NCBI GenBank assembly: GCA_021399445.1
Contig: JAJTUQ010000003.1
Location: 7,006,001-7,070,000, forward strand
DNA length: 64,000 bases
Reading direction: 5' to 3'
Source: Xylogone sp. PMI_703
Lineage: Eukaryota; Ascomycota; Leotiomycetes
Shown here: in pieces, positions 43,333 through 55,800 of the stretch
Layout of the letters: each line of letters begins with the position of its first letter
How positions within the stretch are numbered: position 1 is the first letter of the stretch
Made by a program: the position numbers and the translations under genes
Notes under the pieces: generated by a model
Seen by the model: the letters and a program-made list of their open reading frames with translations, nothing else
Database searches by the model: none
Told to the model about the DNA's origin: nothing

Positions 43333-46300
43333 ATGAAGCTCTCTCCTTCATCTTTCGCCCTGATCGCGTCTCTTCTTTCCTCCACCGTCGACGCGCTTGG
43401 TCAAAAAGCCACTGTCACGTTTACCGCTGGAAATAACCTCCTTCAATTGGGAGCGGACCATACCAATACCCAGCTTATGGTTTCGGCGAATGACTGGTGG
43501 GGTGCGATTCGTGCTGCGGAAGATCTTGCTTACGATTTCGGAAGAGTTACTCATAAGAACTTGACTCTCATTAATTGGAATGGCACCTTTACTGGAAAAC
43601 GAAACCCAGCTACTCACAACCTGCCAGTGAGCTCTGGGCATAATTTGACAAGTACTAGTGGTGGAAAGACCACAGTGATTTATACCTATCAACCTCCGAC
43701 GAGTGACATCACCGTAAGTAAAGGCGATTTTAGCTCTGGCCCCCTTTCTTAGTTCATTTTCACCTATGATGCCCGAGCAAGCCGTGCTTCTCTATAAAGC
43801 CAGACATAGGAAGTTTCTAGATGGTTTCCATTCCCCAGCACTTAGAAAATTATAGTTTAGAATTGATATATTGTAGTACAAATTAGGACCATCAGTCAAC
43901 ATCACTGGACCGACGCTACTTGATAATTTCGATCTTAAAACCCAAACTACGATTATAGCTGGTACCATCGGTAAATCGGACGTAATTGATGCTATTATCG
44001 CCTCTGGAAAATTGGATGCTTCTCCAATTCAAGGAAAATGGGAGTCATTTGTCTCTGAGGTTATAGAGTCGCCAGTGCCAGGTGTCTCTAGAGCCATGGT
44101 CATTGCGGGCAGCGACATGCGAGGAACTATCTTTGGTCTATATGATGTCAGCGAGCAGATTGGTGTGAGTCCGTGGTATTGGTGGGCTGATGTCCCAGCC
44201 GTACACAATCAACATGTTTACGCCCTTGGTGTAAGGAAGGTTCAAGGACCTCCAAGTATCAAGTATCGTGGTCTCTTCATCAACGACGAGCAGCCTGCTC
44301 TGACAAACTGGATTAAGTAAGTTCCAAAGTATAGGTTTTTACTGATGGAAATTTCATCCGGATATGCCATGATACATGAACTAATGAGGCGTATAGTGAT
44401 AACTACGCACCAGGAAAATATGGTCCAGGGTTCAATCACTACTTTCACTCTAATGTTTTCGAATTATTATTACGCCTGAGAGCAAACTATTTCTGGCCTG
44501 CACAATGGGCCAGTATGTTTAACGTTGATGATTATGAGAATCAACCTATCGCGGATGCTTATGGCATTGTCATGGGCACAAGCCATACCGAGCCAATGAT
44601 GCGGGCTACAAACGAATGTCAGTATAGAGTTTGAATCAAAATCAAAGCCCCTTTAATAGGGTGATGAGATTATGCTAATGACTTTGCAGGGAATAATTTC
44701 GGTCATCAGTATGGCGGGAATGGGCAGTGGGAATATGATACAAACAACGCTTCGCTGATTCCATTTTTTGTATATGGTGCCCAGCGAGCTAAACCATACG
44801 GTGGAAACAGTCTGTTCACTATGGCCATGAGAGGCAGTGGAGATACGGCAATACAACTCTCAACTGCTGAAGCTATCCAGGTAGTGACAAACGTCGTAAA
44901 TGAGCAAACCAAGATCCTGGAACAAGTTTTCCCAGAGACGAATGTCACAGATATTCCTCAGATGTGGTGCCTGTATAAAGAGGTTCAAGGATATTACGAA
45001 GGTGGTATGACGGTCCCAGACCAAATTACTCTGCTATGGGCAGATGACAATTGGGGAAATGTTAGAAGACTGCCTCTTGCTAACGAGACTTCTCGACTTG
45101 GAGGAGCCGGTAAGCTCTGGACAATACATCAAACTTGGCTGAGTTAACATATCAATACAGGAGTCTACTACCACATGGACTACGTCGGAGACCCACGAGA
45201 CTACAAGTGGATCAACACTATCCAATTAGAAAAAACTGTAGAGCAGGTTGGTAAACAGATGTCTCAATCATATCATTATCTAACATCCCTCTAGATGCAA
45301 CTCGCATACAAACGACAGGCGGACCGTATATGGATCCTGAATGTAGGCGACCTAAAGCCACTTGAGATTCCGATCAATCACTTTATGGATATGGCATACG
45401 ACACACCCCTATGGGATTATGACAGTGTACCAAGATGGCTTAAGTTATGGGCAGCTCGTGAGTTCGGTGCCGATCTTGCTGAAGATATTGCTTCCGTAGT
45501 CGATCGATACGGTATGTACGTTGGACGACGCAAGTACGAGCTCATCGACCCGACCACATATAGCGTGAACAACTATAATGAAGCCGATGTAATTCTCCAA
45601 CAGTGGGATAGTTTGGCAACTGATGCTCAAGCCATTTATGATAAATTGGGCCACGATGCTAAACCAGCATTCTACCAGCTGGTATTACAACCTGTACTCG
45701 GTGGACAAGTTGTGAACCAAGTTTATATCTATACGGGTCGAAACTGGCATTACGTTCAACAGAAGAGGAACTCGGCCAATGATATGGCTGATGCTGTTCT
45801 TAAGTATTTCAAACAGGATCATACCTTGACCCAGAGATACCATGACCTATTGGATGGCAAATGGAACCATATTTTGGACCGTGAGAATTCAGTATCCTAA
45901 ATTATGAGCTCATTACTGATCGTTAATATAGAAACACATTTTGGATACGACTATTGGCAACAACCAATGCGGAATGCGCTCCCGCCACTGGGCTATGTGC
46001 AGGAATTAGAAACCTCTCTTGCTGGAAATATCGGCGTGGGTGTAGAAGCGTCAAATGCAACAGTTTCTGGAGATGATAACTACCATGCTCTGTCGAGCGA
46101 AGTACTCAGTCTACCACCAATGGATCCCTATGGACCCAAGCAACGCTGGATTGATATCTTTGCTCGTGGTACTTCTGGCTGTGGATGGACAATCCAAATT
46201 CCAGTTGATTATGTGACTGCGACACCATCGACTGGTTATACAGGTGAAAATAACGGCACAGACACGAGAGTTTATGTCACAGTGGACTGGAGCAAGGTTC

Positions 46301-47058
46301 CATCGACACCAGCCTCAACAACAATCACTATGAATATCACCTCCAGCTGTGGTGCTGCCTGGGGTAACTATGGTCGACCACAGGTACAGCTTCCAATCAG
46401 CGTAACATCTGTCCCGTCCTCTTTCGCCGGTTTTGTTGAGAGCGACAAGCACATTGCGATTGAAGCTGAACACACCACCCACCAAACAACTGTCAACGGA
46501 CTAGGCTATACAGTACTTGCTGGGCATGGCCGAACTCGGTCGGGAGTCATGCTAAGTGATCCTCTCGCTGATACCCAACCCGCAGGTAAAGGGCCAGTGC
46601 TAGAATACAGCATCTATACCTTCACGAACACTAGCAAAGCCAATGTCACCCTCTATATCTCTCCATCCCTCAACCAGAACGGCAATCTTCGACCGCTGAG
46701 ATATGCTATCGCAGTTGATGACGAAGCTCCACAAACCATCCAATTTGTTCCCAACGCCAGCAATGGAAACTTACCAGTTGGATGGACTGGTGCTGTTGCA
46801 GACTCAATCTGGGGTTTGAGCAGTGGCAAAACAACTACAACGACGCACGATCTGACCAAGACTGGAGCTCACACTCTTAAGATCTGGTCCGTTGAACCAG
46901 CGGTGATCTTCCAGAAGATTGTCATTGATCTTGGAGGAGTAAGGAGCAGTTACTTGGGACCACCTGAGAGCTTTAGAGCTGGAGTTGATAAGGTTGGCAG
47001 CTATGATGGAACCAACTTTGCTGGAATTGCACTTGCTTCGCTGGACAGCACTAGTTAG
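43333..47058 (+). CDS. Secreted glycoside hydrolase family 115 (xylan alpha-glucuronidase type)
   Basis: There are seven exons: 43333-43713, 43877-44316, 44397-44617, 44690-45109, 45161-45246, 45295-45880 and 45932-47058; total 1086 residues. The first 22 residues (MKLSPSSFALIASLLSSTVDAL) form a signal peptide and many N-glycosylation sites follow, so the enzyme is secreted. GH115 wording is clear: SDMRGTIFGLYDVSEQIGVSPWYWWADVP, YGIVMGTSHTEPMMRA, LLWADDNWGN, YYHMDYVGDPRDYKWINT and VGDLKPLEIPINHFMDMAYD. The family removes 4-O-methyl-glucuronic acid from xylan side chains. The C-terminal third is the beta-sandwich region of the family. The first intron is longer (163 bp) and its acceptor is the least certain splice. 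XlnR- and CreA-like motifs upstream suit control by carbon source. Confidence 0.93.
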
Positions 47059-47927
47059 GTGCGAGAGGCTGAGGATGATATCTAATGTAGCTCATGACAG
47101 TATATAGGGAGCTAGTAATAAAATTACGGAAGTTACTACTGAGTGAAGAAAGCCCTCGTTCTATCAAATGATATGTTGCCACAAAAACGAGCCCTATTTA
47201 TTCCGCAACCAAGCATAGAACCCACGTAACTACGTGATATCTAGCTTACTTAATGCAAGGAATATAGATACGGAAGGTCAACGAATATAGTGAGTTAGCA
47301 TAATATCAAGGGAAAGGCTGAACTTAGTAGTTATTAGACGCTACGTCTAACCACGTCTCTAGCACGATCCTGTATGCCATGTTAATTGAAAACTCCTACA
47401 AATCTCTTCATTCAATCAAAACGAAAGCGAAGAAGCGACGCCTCGCTGATGCCATTTCATGGCTGGATGATAAATTCCCCACCCCGCAATCCCTATATAT
47501 CAGCTTTCCTTCACCAATTGATTAGTGAATAATATTCCCTAGGATAATGGCCAGATTATAATATGGTAACTGTTCATCTCTGCCGCATTATCCGTGATCA
47601 AATTTAGTTTATTATTTTCCAGGGACTATCTACATATATTCGTGTGAGGTAAATACATTGAAGAGGTTGAATGAGGCCATATGAGGACATATCTGGTGGA
47701 AATCGCAACATCTTGGGTTTTGTTTAACCCCACCCTCCTATCTATTTGCGCACCTCTCTTCTTCTCCTTGTAAAGCTTTATATAAAAGTGCTGTGGCGAC
47801 TGCTGGGATTGAAATATGATGTTATTAGATAGGATTGTCGATGGAAGAGATAATCTTGTATCATTTTGCATCTATAATAAAAGGATAAAGTGAAATTTAA
47901 TTCCTCCGTTAATAACCTATCGACACA
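47059..47927. other. Intergenic region between GH115 and TauD genes
   Basis: This is AT-rich and has no gene. A TATATAT-rich stretch occurs at 47630-47640, but nothing is assigned. Confidence 0.4.
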
Positions 47928-49486
47928 ATGCCGGAACGGACCTCTTCCAAACTGGCCGCTTATGATCATATCTCTCCAGACTCCGGCTTCCCAATTGTCC
48001 TCCATCCAAAGTTCAATCCAAGAATTCGTGACCACATACCGCCAGAGCCTATACGTGAGGAGATACAGGTAACAAAGGATCGTGCAGCATTTGCTGATCC
48101 AGAAAAAAAGGCCCTTTTCACCGTTGCTAAGAGGACCGACTTGACAGAATCCATTGGTACTCTCTTAGAAAATGTGCAGCTATCTCAACTGAATAAACAG
48201 CAACTGGATGAGCTGGCTCTACTGGTATCCGAACGAGGTGTTGTGTTCTTCCGAGATCAAGACTTGACAACTGCTCAACAAGAGGAACTCTTTGGACACT
48301 ATGGGATTTTGGATAGACATCCAGCTCAAAAGGTGGGATCTTCCTCCATAAGTGCCTGGCACAACTACTGTACTAACCGTACTTGCTCAGGATACCAAAG
48401 TAAGTTGACCAAATAAAGGTTACTTATGCACCCCCTTCAATAACACCAAACTAGCACTTCGTGATAAGAGGGAGCACAAATGACTCTCGCCAATTGGGCG
48501 TGCACACACCTTGGGTAAGTGGAATTGACGAAAATGGGCATTTTAATCATTAGCTGACAATAGTGACAGCCAGCAGGAGGCTGGCATGCTGACACCTCAT
48601 TTGAAATAAACCGTAAGTCATAGATACGATAAGTTAGAAAGTCAATCTTTTGACTCTCACCTTAGCCCCATCGTATTCCATGCTCCGAATGGAAGAACAT
48701 CCGGAAGTTGGTGGAGACACAGCTTGGGTATGCGTTCCCTCTCCTCATACCATACCCGGCTAATGTGATGGAGATATCCCAATATGGTCTCTATGATGCT
48801 CTTAGCGATTCAATGAAGAGATTTGTCGATGGTCTTCATGCTGTACACACTTCGAGATACCAATGTGAGTAGACCTTGTCCTCGTGTCTAATTCCAACTA
48901 ACAGCATAACTCCTCAGATGATACCATCCTCGATCTCTGGGGAGTCAGTCCTAATCGGCCACCTATTGACACGCACCATCCAGCTGTTCGAACTCATCCG
49001 GTGACGGGATTGAAAGCTCTGAATGTAAACGAAGGCTTTGTCACAGGTAAGTTCCATGCCTCAAGTGGTATTTGTGCCTTACTGATTTTGCCACAGGATT
49101 CGCCGAGTTAAAGAAATATGAATCTGACAAGCTTTTGGAGTTTTTTAACTATCATATCCACTCAGCAGACGACCATCTAGTTCGCTGGAAATGGGCTGTT
49201 GGATCTGTGGCCATGTGGGACAACAGAACCGCTGTTCACCGAGTCATTCCTGGAACGTACAAAGCTCCGAGAAGAGGCATCCGAACCACAGTTTTTGGAG
49301 AGAAACGTAAGTATAAGGATAATTTTGCACTTGAAGGGGCATTGACGTTTCATAGCATACTTCGACCCCAACAGCGAGAGTAGAAGAGAACGACAGGAAC
49401 GATTAGATCGGGAGAAAGCTAGTGAAAATGGTCAACATACAAATGGAAACAGTAAGGAGGATACGAATGGGGTAGAGCATGCATAA
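47928..49486 (+). CDS. TauD/TfdA-family Fe(II)/2-oxoglutarate dioxygenase
   Basis: There are nine exons: 47928-48332, 48391-48399, 48455-48514, 48570-48612, 48666-48727, 48774-48864, 48918-49046, 49097-49306 and 49356-49486; total 379 residues. The second exon is only 9 bases (Asp-Thr-Lys) and restores the family sequence HPAQKDTKHFVIRGSTND. Iron ligands are His164 and Asp166 (GGWHADTSFE) and His314 (TAVHRVIPG). Arginines in APRRGIRT (325-329) would bind 2-oxoglutarate. Fungal relatives release sulfite from taurine or other sulfonates (Jlp1 type), giving a cytosolic sulfur-scavenging role; the substrate is not proved. The C-terminal 35 residues are polar and likely disordered. Confidence 0.92.
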
Positions 49487-49719
49487 AATACCGTAATTAA
49501 GACAAGAATATTAGATCAATCGTACTTAGGTGATGATTCTCTGCTCTGGATAGGAGTGCACCCAAAGCGTCCTGAAATGTAAGAACATCTAATGAATTAT
49601 AAGAACACCACCTGGAAGTCTCCTCAATTCCAGTAACCAATTACTTACCTTTTCCAACTTTTTCTTCTCAAAAGTTTCCTCATGATATCTCTTTTTCCCC
49701 CTTTTCCACGCTAGCGATA
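49487..49719. other. 3' flank of the TauD gene
   Basis: No gene is seen. The stretch runs into a pyrimidine-rich segment at 49650-49740 beside the repeat copy. Confidence 0.4.
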
Positions 49720-49804
49720 CCACGCTCCCCTCCTCCCCCTGCCAAGAAGTCCAAACTCCTTCTATATAATCCCAAATAGGAAAGCACTACGCTGCGGGTG
49801 TGTG

Positions 49805-49855
49805 GCAAGACCTGACCCCTCTGCCAGAGTGGTCAGAAGAGGGGTCAGGTCTTGC
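49805..49855. repeat. Perfect 18-bp inverted repeat inside copy B
   Basis: The arms at 49805-49822 (gcaagacctgacccctct) and 49838-49855 are exact reverse complements, with a 15-base spacer. As RNA or single-stranded DNA it would form a strong GC-rich hairpin. Copy A retains only a shorter stem at the matching place. Confidence 0.9.
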
Positions 49856-49929
49856 AGAGCAAGGATGTAGGGGCCAATCCTAACAGTGAACTTCACAAAG
49901 AACACTGAGATATTAGGGAAGATGTAGGC

Positions 49930-49952
49930 ATACAAGCTATCATAGCTTGTAT
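49930..49952. repeat. 11-bp palindrome with a one-base centre inside copy B
   Basis: The sequence atacaagctat, c, atagcttgtat is a perfect inverted repeat. Copy A has the same arms partly kept, with a longer and altered centre (near 7488-7512). Confidence 0.9.
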
Positions 49953-49970
49953 AGCGCCGAACTCTTTTGC

Positions 49971-50771
49971 CATTTCATTCCATCATTTTTTTTTTCGTTC
50001 TCTGTCAATCTTGCATTTAGCTTTCCTTTTGGAGAAAAAATTTTCCTTCTTTCTTGGTTATAGGATCTAGATCCTGATGCGACTATTTTTACAATCAAGA
50101 TGTTGTTGAAAATATTCCTGGTTATAATATTTAAAATACATGGGATTTGGGAGCTTCTTTCTCGCCAGGCAACCAAGTCAGGCTGACATCTTCTCAGATG
50201 ATATGGCAGATGGCTAACGCTTAAGTAGGCTTTCGCGATCGAAGAAAGAAATGGAGGTCGGTGGTCATAGAGCGGGGGAACGGTTTGGTTCTGCTAGGAA
50301 AGCTTGGGTTGGTGAGTCGTATAGGAAGTAAATGCAGTGAAATGACTGGTCTCTTTCTATAAAACACAGTGTTATTGCGAGTTCAGGTGTTTAGGCAGAT
50401 ATGGAATTTACTTGGTTGAATATCGTGGTATCAGAAGTCCGTTAGGCCACGCTGACGTCTAGATACTACCCAAGGGGGCTCCGGTCCCAGGTTGGCTTGG
50501 TAAGGCCAAATATAGCAAGAAGTAAATCCATACAATTGCGTGAGAGTTGGTATGGTATATTCGTTTATCATATGAACTAACATGATCTTGACATCACATC
50601 GATACAAGTCTTGTGCGTCATATAATATGACACTGTACTCTGAGCTCGATACTTAAAGCAGACCATCCATAACTTCAACTGATTTTGTTTCCGTCTTTCA
50701 CATCCAGCATTAAAAATTCTCTTCATTACCTAGTTAGACACACAACTTTATACCGAGCAGGACATACCAAA
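49971..50771. other. No gene recognised
   Basis: The 49970-50170 part is AT-rich and may be the eroded edge of the repeat insertion. The part after 50550 is the promoter and leader of the small gene that follows. Confidence 0.35.
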
Positions 50772-51179
50772 ATGGTTCAATACAGAGAAGGCCAAACCGT
50801 GCGCTACAAGCCCGTTGGCGGTAAGCACAGCAATCCTCATATTCGTTTCTCAGCAATCAGCACGATCAAGTCCAACTAACAAAATCTGTGCCATGTAAAA
50901 GGCCCAAGCTCCAGAACATCCGAAAGCGTTGGCATTATCAGAGATGTGCTGACCGAACCCGGCATGCAAGCAGATCGCAATGTGCAGGCCAGCAAGAGCG
51001 AGCCACGCTATGAGGTGAGCTTTCAGCAAAGGGCAAAAAGGACTTGGGCTCTCCTGGAAGAATGTTATGGAAAGTAAAAGACTAATCTATTGCTTTTGGG
51101 TGCTTGATAGATCGAGAACCAGAATACTGGGAAGATGACCACTGTGTCTGAGAAGAACGTGATGGGATTGGATGAGTAA
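50772..51179 (+). CDS. Small hypervirulence-associated TUDOR-domain protein
   Basis: There are three exons, 50772-50820, 50902-51014 and 51111-51179, giving 76 residues. It reads MVQYREGQTVRYKPVGG, followed by a middle with SESVGIIRDVLTE and an end with YEIENQNTGKMTTVSEKNVMG. This matches the DUF2945 family named hypervirulence-associated TUDOR domain. These are small stand-alone beta-barrel proteins found in bacteria and fungi, with no known biochemical role. Each exon ends in a consensus GT donor. The gene is not in an obvious cluster; a dispersed repeat copy lies about 800 bp upstream. Confidence 0.9.
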
Positions 51180-54160
51180 AGAGAGGTGCTCTGATATTAA
51201 ACATGTGGAATAATAATTTACCAAAAGTTCGAATAATAAATTTATTGCTATTGTTGACTGCTGTTCTATGGGATTTCAATATCTGACTTGAGTGTTTTAC
51301 AAACTTGACCGTCCAAGTTGCCCTACTTACTATGCTGTTCTATTTGCTGATTGTTTGATGCTGAGTAAAGTAAGTGATGCCTTGAGGAGTTTCTCCGTAG
51401 TATTTAGACATCCTCAAGTACAAAGGTTCAAGCTCATCTGAGTATCACAGTACTATTAAGCTGTACACTATTCGTACTTTCATCAAAGCGAGAGTCGTGG
51501 TACTGTATTATGTATTCAAAACGGAGAATGTATTCCTTGATTATATAATAATGCATCTTCACTGTCCATTCGCTTTCCGCACGGTGCCCATGCAACTACC
51601 CATGCTGCCCACAAGAAGCAAGCATCATATCCAAGCAATTGATTACAGCGCATGCAAATCAGCGGAGACGATCACGACAAGCATTTACGGAAATGCACCC
51701 GACACTACGGAAGCAGGTAATCGGCAGTGAAACACTGAACACGTAAGGTACTTTGTCACTTAGTGATGGCTCAAGACAAACCATTTGTGTGGTGATGCAA
51801 TCCCGTACTGGAACCAGCTCGGCAGATGTCAGTATTGTAGAGAACCTTTACAGAGGTTTGGGTGCTGGCTTCTTCGTCGGAACTATGTTTCCCGCCTCCT
51901 GTGAGTGCAGGATGGCATTTGCAAAAATGATCACCTCATCGGCTCATCCCACCTAAGAATTATGCAGGATCGCGTTGAGAAGGTGGCTGCCCGTCTGTGG
52001 CGTTCAATTAAAACTGCACATTCGGTGTTCGCTCCTTCCTGCCACCCGATGTCCACGGAGCTTTAGCTCCTTTCCCACCGTTTGCCCAGCAGTGAGTGGT
52101 GGCTTGAAGCACTTCAAAAGTACTCTGTAGTTGTGCTGTTGACTGGGAGCTCCATCATTAATGCAAGCTATGGAAAGATTGTCTCTTCATCATCTCATAA
52201 GTCCGCCTATTGCCTCAGACTGGAAAAGTCTTGTAGGCCGTATGATCACACCGGACATCCTTTGTGGGGTCTGGTGTGTTGTAGTGTCAAACTACAGTGC
52301 TCTAGAGATAAAGTATGTCGGATTCGGATTGAGTGTAGAGCCGTGCTGTGAATACGCAAAATGTATCATACGAGGTCCCAGGCCTGTGTTTCGGAATTAA
52401 TGAAACGAAAGGACTGAAATTGAATCGATACCCGGTACTTGCCTCATTCGATTGATTTGCCGGATATACGAGCGCAGTATTGTCGCTTCTTAACGAAGCA
52501 GTTCGCCGGACCACTTCCATTTCTTGCCACAGCCTCGGCCGCTGATTTGTCAAGCTCTGAAGCGTTTTGTCCCTCTCGTCTACCTAGGCACGCGATGGGA
52601 CACGGTCCAGCTCCAGAGCGTGGTGACGTGATGGTGCTTGGGCGGAGCGTAGGGTAGCAGTTACCTCTTGCTGTACTGTGGCGCTGAGCATGCTTCAATT
52701 TGGTTAAAATTTCAATATCATACTCCCTGCCGAACGAGATGATGAGATTTCAGTACTACTACTTGCATAAACTAAGTTCTTCTCGGAAATATGATAACGA
52801 AGATGGTTTACAGAAAAGGCCGAGAAGGCCACGAGGGACCAAAGCAGGCGGATGTGTAATCGCATATAATGACTACTCTTGCAGCAATGGCTGCTGGTCT
52901 GTCAGTAAGAAACTGCGAGAACAGCTCGTGTGGAAGTACTCGGTACAGCGGAGCGAAGCAAGCTGGAGCAGAGCCGTCATAAGCGAGCAAATGGGAAGCT
53001 CTGTCACCAGAGGCTTAACTAGAACCTCTTATCTGATTCGCCATAGAGCTTTCCGCCCCTTGAATAGCGCCGAATTAGCACATCAACAGGGAGCGGTGGT
53101 GCGCCAAGGCTCCGAAATGCACTGGCCTCGATCAACGCCAATCTATCGCCCATAGGAGACTAAAGAGGCGCTAAGAGACATTAAGACTTAGCTCGGATGC
53201 GACAGAGCTCCGAGCTTTCCGCAAGCGGCATTTGGGCATGTGTCATTAGCCACGTGATGTTCCACCTGGATCATCCATTCGTGAGGGCGAGCGGCGGAGG
53301 ACAAGACAACGAGAGGAAAGAGGGGAGAGGAAGAGAGGAGAACGGTGGAGGTGGAGTTGGGGCAAGAGGCAACATGTGTTTAGGATGAGCAGCAAGAATC
53401 GCATTTCTTGTGTCCATCTGGGTCCCCTCTTTTGGTTCCTTAACTATGCATCATCAGCTTCTTTTTTTTTAACTTCTTTATTTTTACTTTTCCTCTTCCA
53501 CGCACTCTTTCCAGTTCACTCCCACGTCACTTCTCTTCATTCACCAAGGGCCCTACTGCTCCACTGTCCACTCAATGTTGTGTGCGCCACACTTCTAAAA
53601 ACGGGCGCTACCCGTCTGCCACCACCGCCAACATTGCCCGTCACAGTTTCCCGTTGCTCCAGCTCATAATAAGAAGGATCTTCGGAATCCCCGGCACAAG
53701 GCCACCTTTGCGCTCATAATTCATTTAATTACAGCTATTTTTCCGAGCTGAAGAGCGAGCCATCGGTGTGTTGCCGGTATCACTCAGTCAAATAGGAAAT
53801 ACCGGTATTAGAGAGAAACAAGAGAAACCGGAACACGATAGAGCGTGGGGCCACTTAGGTGACAGAAAAAAAAATAATAATAATCAACCGAACGCGACCC
53901 TGACAGCTTAACTAGCCAATTGTCCACCTCTTAAAGTTCAGGCTCCACCCTAGCTGTCACTACTTGTTTGCTCTGCCTGCATCTGCTTGCGAGTACTTCT
54001 TCTTGTGTGCGCCCACTCACCTTTGGCTCAGTGTCATTGCGCGGTCATCTCAGCGACGCCTGCTTCCTCATTAAGAGGATCCCAGTTTCTATTGCCATTG
54101 TAGGCACCACAGTCCCGATACGTGGTATACTACATCGTGGAACGTAATAGTCTGGCAAAT
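51180..54160. other. Gene-poor stretch of about 3 kb
   Basis: No reading frame has a recognisable product or a convincing start and splice pattern. 52080-53160 contains several overlapping frames on both strands with no domain. 53290-53350 is purine-rich (gaggaaagagggg type) and 53460-53520 is T/C-rich. 53866-53885 is an A-rich run with aataat units. Confidence 0.45.
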
Positions 54161-55800
54161 ATGGGGGGTATAGGTGCGGTCGCCGAGCCGCTGGTCGTCA
54201 TCTTCCTGCTATTTGGTGGTACCTGGATTAATCGCAACTTTGACCCTGGCAGGAGCAGACCTCGGTCCTCTCGAAAATTCAGCCAAGGTGAGTTTCCTTG
54301 ATCCTTCAATCGTGTCATGTTCTTTCATGGAAAGAATAAATCTACAACCCCTCGCTTTAGAAATAGGAGAGAAATGGTGCCTATTTAGACTTTGGCAGGG
54401 GATAGGCTCTGTATAGAAAAGAGTAAGAAACTGACCTCAAGTTTTTATCCTAGAAGATGATCTCGAATCAAGATCCTCATCTCCGAGTCTGCTTACGGAC
54501 CAAGAGCCCCATTGGAGGACGCAAACTTTGCACTTTTTCAAATGGAAGAGGGAGGTCGTCACGCCAAATACCAGGAGATTCAAGAGCTACATGCTGAGCC
54601 GGCTGTTGGAGAAGTTTCCGTTTTTGGTGGAGTGCTGGTATTGGGCGCTGATTTATTGGGTAAGATTTTCCATACGTATTCGTCTCCTCTCTCCTCCCAG
54701 CCAAACGCAACTGCGTGATCTTTCTGCATAATTGTAAACTAACCACTCTGTAAGGTCTATCAACTTGGCCGCGCTGCGACTGCTGTCTGGATTGTTGAAG
54801 GTACCGTTCATGCAGCTCGAAAACATGCCTTACAAGTGATTGCATGGGAACAGAAACTGAACATCTTCCATGAGCTTGAGGTCCAACGATGGTTCATGGG
54901 GCACCCATTCCTGATGACATGGATTAATCGCATTTACTCGTTTATTCATATTCCAGGCTCCATTGCATTCCTCGTCTGGCTCTTCTACTACACCAACACT
55001 CGGAATCGTCTGCAGCAGGGAAATATTGATGACGCCAAAGGCAGCCCAGCAGGCCCACGACTATATGAATCCCGGAGAAGGACCATGGCCTTTTGCAACC
55101 TTTTAGCATTCATTGTATTCACACTATGGCCCTGCATGCCTCCACGACTACTGAGCGCTGATAAGTCAAGTGGCGAGGTGGGGAAACTAGCAAGAAGCTA
55201 TGGGTGGGTTTCCAGTCCCTAATATTTTCCTTGAAAAAAGGTTGTTTGAATGAAGGAAGCGAGCGGCACTATTGTGATCATGTCCAAATACCACATACTG
55301 ATGTTAGAATTTCATCCAGTTTCGTCGATACTGTTCATGGTCCCCTAGGCGAAGGGTCGATCTGGACAGACAATCGCTTCACGAATAAGTTCGCTGCCAT
55401 GCCATCCCTTCACTTTGGCTACTCTCTACTGATTGGTCTGACGGTTGCGACTATTCCTCTTAATCCTGCACACGAGGTTTCTAATTCTGCGATCTATATT
55501 CCATTCGTTCGGCGCTCCCTTGCTCTCCCTTCCTGGCGCCGTGCAACTTGCCTGCTTGTCGGGTTCCTCTACCCCGCGACCATCCTCATAGCCATCATTG
55601 CTACTGCCAATCACTTCTTCCTAGATGCAGTAGCTGGCTCATGCATCTGTGGTATCGCGTGGTGGGGAAATGATTTCATGCTGAACTTGCTTGTTATTGA
55701 GGACTGGTTCCTGTGGATTGTGCGCATTCATAAGCCCGAGAGTTATGTTGTCGAATTTGCCGAGAGCGACGAGGATGAGAAAGGTGTTTATATTAGATGA
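54161..55800 (+). CDS. PAP2-superfamily integral membrane protein
   Basis: There are four exons, 54161-54287, 54454-54659, 54755-55203 and 55320-55800; total 420 residues. A membrane helix lies near the N-terminus (VAEPLVVIFLLFGGTWI), then a polar segment and several helices (WYWALIYWVYQLGR, INRIYSFIHIPGSIAFLVWLFYY, MAFCNLLAFIVFTLWPCMPPRLL). Phosphatase motifs come last: PSLHFGYS (catalytic-type His292) and NHFFLDAVAG (His359 and Asp363). This is the PAP2_3 family that includes fungal inositol-phosphorylceramide synthase (Aur1) and related phosphotransferases. The enzyme probably acts on a phospholipid or sphingolipid head group in an internal membrane. It could be a phosphatase or a transferase; the motif set does not decide. 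Confidence 0.87.

Larger units (their letters stand above)
49720..49970 (-). repeat. Dispersed repeat, copy B (minus orientation)
   Basis: This is the reverse-strand counterpart of copy A at 7469-7790, with the same order of conserved blocks. It lacks about 75 bases present in A but has two perfect inverted repeats, listed separately. No reading frame is carried. It lies between the TauD gene and the small TUDOR-domain gene. Confidence 0.75.

Noticed and set aside
52444..53155. Frames of 84-151 codons in the 3 kb gap after the TUDOR-domain gene
   Set aside because: Both strands are open in part and neither shows a domain or splice structure.
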